A stretch of DNA of 63,099 nt, from assembly GCA_021604005.1 (NCBI GenBank), contig BQIV01000028.1:1-63099 (forward strand), given 5' to 3'. Shown here piece after piece: positions 58,974 through 63,099 of the stretch. The DNA comes from Nitrospirales bacterium (lineage in GTDB: Bacteria > Nitrospirota > Nitrospiria > Nitrospirales > UBA8639). The notes below the pieces were generated by a model that was not told the DNA's origin, ran no database searches, and saw nothing but the letters and a program-made list of their open reading frames with translations. The first letter of the stretch is position 1. Every line of letters begins with the position of its first letter. A program made the position numbers and the translations under genes.

Positions 58974-60698
58974 TTACACATAAAACTGTGCTTCATATAA
59001 ATCTGTATACAATCCACCTTGTTCGAGAAGCTGCGCATGACTCCCCTCCTCCACAATGTGACCCTGTTGTAATACCACAATCCGGTCAACATTATGCAAG
59101 GTCGACAATCGGTGGGCAATCACAAATGTTGTGCGTCCTTGAATGAGTGCATCCAAGGCTTCGCGAATTTTCACCTCAGTCGCCGTATCGATATTTGATG
59201 TCGCCTCATCGAATATGACAATGGGTGGATCTTTCAACAGCACTCGGGCAATCGAGACCCGCTGTTTTTGCCCGACCGAAAGCTTGACGCCACGTTCACC
59301 AATCCAGGTGTCATAGCCGTCTGGAAGATCAACGATAAATTCATGCGCCCGTGCGGCTTTTGCGACTGATTCAATACGTTCCGGTGACGCATCCAGATCG
59401 CCATAGGCAATATTTTCTCGAATAGTGCCGTTAAATAAAAACGGCTCTTGTTGGACCAAGCCAATTTGAGTTCGGAGATATGCAAGCGGGAGCTCTCGAA
59501 TATCATAGCCATCCATCAGAATGGCCCCAGCTTTGACATCATACAATCGCATCAGTAACTTGATGATGGTACTTTTCCCGGCCCCGCTGTGACCGACCAG
59601 GGCAATTTGTTCACCGGCCTTCACATTCAAGGAAATCTCTTGCAGGACAGGGACATCGTCACGATAGAAAAACGAGACGCGTTGCAAGGCTACAGACCCT
59701 CGTAGCCGTGTAGCTGGTGGGTGTACGGATGGTTGGTCAAGCACGTCCGGCTGAAAATCTAAGACTTCAAAGACACGCTCACTAGCTGCCAAGGCATGTT
59801 GTAATAAATGATTGACCGAATGAATTTGATTGACGGGTGTATAAAATAACACCAGGTACGACAAAAACATGACTAATTCACCCAAGGTCAGGTGTCCTGC
59901 CATCACTTGATGCGAACCGTACCACAGGATGAGGACCGTTCCGAGACTTCCGACGAAGATCATGCTTGGTGAATAGACAGACCAGAGATACATGGCTTTC
60001 AGGTTGGCCTGACTGTAGTGCCGGCTACGCTTGGTAAATCGTTCCTCTTCATAGCTATGACGATTAAACCCTATGGTTTCGCGAATTCCAGATAACGCGT
60101 CTTGCAAATACGCATTCAGGTCGGCGGCTTCCCGACGAATGTCGTGATAATGCCGATGGACTCGCCGTGTAAACCCAATTCCCGTCACGATGAGAATCGG
60201 GATAGGAATGAGCACGAAACACGCTAATTTCCAATTGAGTGTGAAGAGAATGATGGTGATGCCGATTAACGTTAAAGATGCCGTCAGCATGCCTTCAAGA
60301 CCGTCAATGAAAATGCGTTCAATATGTTCGGTGTCATTCGTGACCCGCGACATGATTTCGCCTGTCGACCGATTTTCAAAGTAGTTCAGTGAGAGACGTT
60401 GTAAGGCGGAAAAGACTTGCCCGCGTAATTCAAAGACTACTTGTTGTTCTAACGTATTGTTAAACCGAATCCGTAACGAGTTGAAGAGGTTCTTAAAGGC
60501 GTAGGCCAAGAATAATCCGATGAGAACGAGCGGCAGTAATTGGGTATCGTGATTGGGAATGACATCGTCAATCACAACCTTGATGAGCCAGGGCGGCAGA
60601 AGGTCTAGTGCGGTTGCGAGGGCGGCACAGAGAAAAGTGAGCGTGACCAGTGATCGATGCGGAGCGAGATAGGAAAGAACACGGCCTAAAGGTTTCAC
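58974..60698 (-). CDS. MsbA-like ABC exporter (half-transporter)
   Basis: The 574-residue protein has six membrane helices (residues about 15-300) with the MsbA/exporter coupling motif LNYFENRSTGEIMSRVTNDT. The ATPase has Walker A ALVGHSGAGKSTIIKLLMR, Q-loop GLVQQEPFLFNG, signature KLSVGQKQRVSIARVLLKDP, Walker B PPIVIFDEATSNID and His-loop VIAHRLSTL. It acts as a homodimer exporting lipids or lipid-linked molecules. MsbA (lipid A flippase) is plausible, but related multidrug exporters share the fold. No accessory genes adjoin it. Confidence 0.92.
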   Translation of the reverse strand: MKPLGRVLSYLAPHRSLVTLTFLCAALATALDLLPPWLIKVVIDDVIPNHDTQLLPLVLIGLFLAYAFKNLFNSLRIRFNNTLEQQVVFELRGQVFSALQRLSLNYFENRSTGEIMSRVTNDTEHIERIFIDGLEGMLTASLTLIGITIILFTLNWKLACFVLIPIPILIVTGIGFTRRVHRHYHDIRREAADLNAYLQDALSGIRETIGFNRHSYEEERFTKRSRHYSQANLKAMYLWSVYSPSMIFVGSLGTVLILWYGSHQVMAGHLTLGELVMFLSYLVLFYTPVNQIHSVNHLLQHALAASERVFEVLDFQPDVLDQPSVHPPATRLRGSVALQRVSFFYRDDVPVLQEISLNVKAGEQIALVGHSGAGKSTIIKLLMRLYDVKAGAILMDGYDIRELPLAYLRTQIGLVQQEPFLFNGTIRENIAYGDLDASPERIESVAKAARAHEFIVDLPDGYDTWIGERGVKLSVGQKQRVSIARVLLKDPPIVIFDEATSNIDTATEVKIREALDALIQGRTTFVIAHRLSTLHNVDRIVVLQQGHIVEEGSHAQLLEQGGLYTDLYEAQFYV

Positions 60699-60798
60699 AA
60701 ATACTCTACGGTTCTTTCCATCATACGTTGTTGACGTCGATTAGATATACGAGAGGGCACAAGGCTCTTGAAGGTTCGTACGTATGAAACGCGGGGTG

Positions 60799-61329
60799 CT
60801 AAATAATCGTAGCCGGTTCCGTTTGCCAATACGTTTCAAATTCCTGAAGTTGCGTTAAGGTTGACATGTCGGTCATTCGATCAATGAACAATTTCCCAAG
60901 CAAGTGATCAATTTCATGCTGGATGCAGACCGCATAGAGGCCTTGCGCTTCCCAATCCTGTACGATTCCCTCCTGGTCAAAGGCTTGTACGCGGACCATT
61001 GAGGGACGTGTGACTTGCCCCTGCAGCCCATCAATGCTGAGACAGCCTTCCCACATCTCCGTTTGTTGGGGACCATAAAAGATAATTTTGGGATTGATTA
61101 AGACTGTTCGAGGAAACCCATTGTCTCCTTGGCACTCCATCACAACGACTTGTTCGGATCGTGAGACTTGTGGGGCGGCTAACCCAATGCCGTTATGCTC
61201 AACCATCGTGTCAAACATGTCAGAGATAAATTCTTGAAATGCCGGAGTCTGAATGCGATTGACCTCTACAGGTTCAGCAATTTTTCTCAAGATTGGATTG
61301 CCAACTTTGGCTATTGGTAGTAAGCCCAT
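60799..61329 (-). CDS. def: Peptide deformylase
   Basis: The 176-residue enzyme has the three deformylase motifs: NGIGLAAPQVSRSEQ (motif 1), MWEGCLSIDGLQGQV with the metal-binding Cys (motif 2), and AVCIQHEIDHLLGKLFIDRM with HExxH (motif 3). It removes the formyl group from nascent proteins, using ferrous iron or another metal. It lies between msbA-like and HEAT genes, without the fmt gene that often accompanies def. The start at 61329 gives the usual N-terminus (LLPIAKVGNPILRKIAEPV). Confidence 0.96.
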   Translation of the reverse strand: MGLLPIAKVGNPILRKIAEPVEVNRIQTPAFQEFISDMFDTMVEHNGIGLAAPQVSRSEQVVVMECQGDNGFPRTVLINPKIIFYGPQQTEMWEGCLSIDGLQGQVTRPSMVRVQAFDQEGIVQDWEAQGLYAVCIQHEIDHLLGKLFIDRMTDMSTLTQLQEFETYWQTEPATII

Positions 61330-61404
61330 TATCGTCTCCCTATGGTGTGATTCCGTAATGTGTGTGTCTGGTCAATGCGTCAACCGTTTGTCGTATTTCA
61401 GTCG

Positions 61405-62217
61405 TCAACTTGAGGGCGATGCGAATGGATGTTTTTGAGATTTTGATGGCTCAAGTCGGTTTTCATTTTCTTTCAACCAGGCAGCCCATTCCTTGCTCCA
61501 TTCCTTCCGTTCTTCTTCCGTCGACATTTCCCAATGATGTTGGGATCCGGAAAACCCGGTCAGTCTCCAGAAGGATTCAAGTGCCGTAATCGAGACGAAT
61601 TTCTCAGGATCCCCAATGGTGTCAATCAAGATTGGGAGAACTTCTTTTTTTCTCACATTCCTGGCTTCGAATACAGCTGTTCTTCGAATCGTCGAATTTT
61701 CATCTTTTGCCATGACCTTGATTGCCGGATGAACCTTGTCCGAATCTAAACGAGTCGCCACGCGAATTGCATGAGTTCGTACGCGAGAAATATCCTCTGG
61801 ATTCGTCGCTACGGCCAAGAGCTCGGGAACGGCTGCAGGATCTTTGATCATGGAAAGTGTCTCAATGGCATTATAGCGTATACGGGGGCCGGGCATCTTT
61901 AGGGCCTTGACAACAAAGGGAACTGAATGTTTCGCATAATGGACAAATTCGCCCATGACCCAGAGTTCTTGCTTGCCGGCCAAGAGGGGGACTAGGGAGT
62001 CCAGTCGATCGCGATCTTTCTGCGTTAATACGTCTGGAGCCGGCGTCGCTTTCGGAATGTCCGGAAATTCAATCTTGGGTGGTGGAGCATACTCTTGGAC
62101 AAGAATGCTGCTTGCCGACTGCCCTATTGCTGTGTTTGTCAGGCCGTATGAGGTCGCAACGAGTGCGAGAAAAAATATGGGCATCTGCCAGGGGGTCCAC
62201 CTAATTCTTGTTAGCAT
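61405..62217 (-). CDS. Secreted HEAT-repeat protein
   Basis: The 270-residue protein has a signal-like N-terminus (WQMPIFFLALVATSYGLTNT) and then HEAT-type helical repeats: VPFVVKALKMPGPRIRYNAI, VPELLAVATNPEDISRVRTH, VHPAIKVMAKDENSTIRRTA and VLPILIDTIGDPEKFVSITA. The Lys/Trp-rich end (EWSKEWAAWLKENENRLEPS) is charged. PBS-lyase-type HEAT proteins are scaffolds; the partner is unknown. It lies 75 bases upstream of def on the same strand. Confidence 0.82.
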   Translation of the reverse strand: MLTRIRWTPWQMPIFFLALVATSYGLTNTAIGQSASSILVQEYAPPPKIEFPDIPKATPAPDVLTQKDRDRLDSLVPLLAGKQELWVMGEFVHYAKHSVPFVVKALKMPGPRIRYNAIETLSMIKDPAAVPELLAVATNPEDISRVRTHAIRVATRLDSDKVHPAIKVMAKDENSTIRRTAVFEARNVRKKEVLPILIDTIGDPEKFVSITALESFWRLTGFSGSQHHWEMSTEEERKEWSKEWAAWLKENENRLEPSKSQKHPFASPSS

Positions 62218-62975
62218 CGTTTGTCTCCACTCTACTCGTCATAAAATATGAGCACTACCTATCGCCGTTTGAGTTATGCCGAACCTAAAGGTCGCCGCAC
62301 TGAATGCGGATTAATCCTTCGTGATTGAACCGTCAATCGCCTGTAGGTCATCCAGGCGGGCATAACCTTCCTTTATGTTCACGTTGTATCGCGCGGGGTT
62401 AGTCGATCGACCTCAGTTGGAACGTATTTGGATTCGCTATATTCCACAGAATCATTCAGCCAGTCTAGTCGGTTAGACCTAAAGTGGTCAAGATTGTGGC
62501 ATCCTGCCCATCTTGAGCAATGCGATCTGGAATGGTTCTGGAGTCCTGGGTGATATCGTGAGACGCCGATGTGGTGCAGTGTGCTGGAGCGTCTAAGATT
62601 CACGATTGTTTGGCAACGGACTTTGAACTGTGAACGAATAAATAGACTACAGAACCGGGGGGCACTGAAGTTCCAGTAGATGCTCTTTCAGGTTCTGTAG
62701 TGGATTTAACGGTGAATATTTATTATAAAGTCTTAAACTGGACACGCGTGATGCTATCGCGTTGTCTCCTTACGGTATGCACATTGCATTGATTTTTCTA
62801 CTGTCATCGTAAGAGATCCCCGTCTTATACTCTTGAGGTTTTTAATGATCGATGACTCTGTTTTCCGAGTCTTCTAGCCTTTCGAACGCTGTGAATCAAG
62901 AAACATGTATGTGTTGCTGCATTCGAGCAGGCATTGCTTCTAACATATAATGAGTAAAGAAAGGACCGTATACGA
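62218..62975. other. Intergenic region with a long-range inverted repeat
   Basis: About 760 bases without a supported gene. ACTACAGAACC (62646-62656) pairs with GGTTCTGTAGT (62691-62701) around a 34-base loop. TATAAT at 62946-62951 could be part of the promoter of the lipoprotein gene at 62976. Confidence 0.45.
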
Positions 62976-63099
62976 ATGATTGCGGGACGTATTTTTCTTT
63001 TAATGTTTTTTTTAACGGCCTGTTCGCCAAGTGTGGTCGTCAAAAGTCCAACCTCGGTTGGCTCCCCAGGGACGACGGTTGGCCAAGTCGGTCCCACAT
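62976..63099 (+). CDS. Lipoprotein, cut by the right window edge
   Basis: ATG 62976 opens MIAGRIFLLMFFLTACSPSV, a lipoprotein signal with lipobox FLTAC, followed by a Val/Ser/Gly/Pro-rich segment (SPTSVGSPGTTVGQVGPT) that runs off the end. AAAGGA lies 9 bases upstream. The 90-codon ORF on the opposite strand is its shadow. At least 41 residues are visible, and the low-complexity mature start suggests a surface linker. Function is unknown. Confidence 0.7.
   Translation, partial: MIAGRIFLLMFFLTACSPSVVVKSPTSVGSPGTTVGQVGPT

Noticed and set aside
62825-63097. 90-codon minus-strand ORF at the right edge
   Set aside because: It is the antisense of the lipoprotein gene starting at 62976, which has a lipobox and a ribosome binding site.

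Overview
The window is a chromosomal segment of a diderm (Gram-negative-type) bacterium. It has an LpxD acyltransferase, an MsbA-type ABC exporter, lipoproteins and an outer-membrane Pel export system. The mix of host genes (DUF3386, DUF5069, YacG, HEAT and TPR proteins, a complete pel operon) and the roughly even base composition suggest a Nitrospira-like member of Nitrospirota, possibly a marine lineage. That assignment is inference; no 16S rRNA or other decisive marker is present.

Region 1 (1 to about 33577) is most of a lambda-like siphovirus prophage whose left end lies outside the window. Its right end is marked by a 50-base 3' fragment of a tRNA-Phe(GAA) gene at 33528-33577, the expected scar of integration into a tRNA gene. 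Reading leftward from that end, the late genes run on the minus strand: small terminase, a 41-residue microprotein, large terminase (gpA type), a MerR-like HTH protein, a gpW-like connector, portal, a fused prohead protease-capsid protein, a glycan-directed cassette, head-tail and tail-tube genes, tail chaperones G/GT with a -1 slippery site, tape measure, lambda M/L/K-like proteins and a giant J-like tip protein. The glycan cassette holds two Sec-signal proteins, a PL1-like beta-helix protein and a 1179-residue spike with a strict 20-residue Trp repeat. After J come a GH17-like glucanase and a small holin/spanin-like lysis cassette. The far left has a rightward accessory operon (a consensus promoter with a palindrome in its spacer, DUF5710, two unknowns, an HTH protein), a secreted nuclease coupled to a stand-alone Poly_export-domain protein, two divergent ribbon-helix-helix regulators and a hexanucleotide tandem array. 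No integrase is visible.

Region 2 (33578-37512) is host DNA: an SRAP/HMCES-type DNA-protein crosslink protein, a periplasmic protein with three repeated domains, a lytic transglycosylase, and about 1 kb without a convincing gene.

Region 3 (37513-50909) is a complete leftward Pel exopolysaccharide operon: a PelX-like epimerase, then PelA, B, C, D, E, F and G. Genes mostly overlap or abut. PelD keeps an RxxD-type c-di-GMP site. Together they make, modify and export a partly deacetylated GalNAc/GlcNAc-rich polymer.

Region 4 (50910-63099) holds host housekeeping and envelope genes: DUF3386, DUF5069, an LCAT-like lipase lipoprotein, YchF, a TPR protein, VanZ, LpxD, a four-helix membrane protein, YacG, an MsbA-like exporter, peptide deformylase, a HEAT-repeat protein, and the start of a lipoprotein cut by the window edge. 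A short intergenic repeat related to GACGAGATACGAAC occurs at three gene boundaries here.
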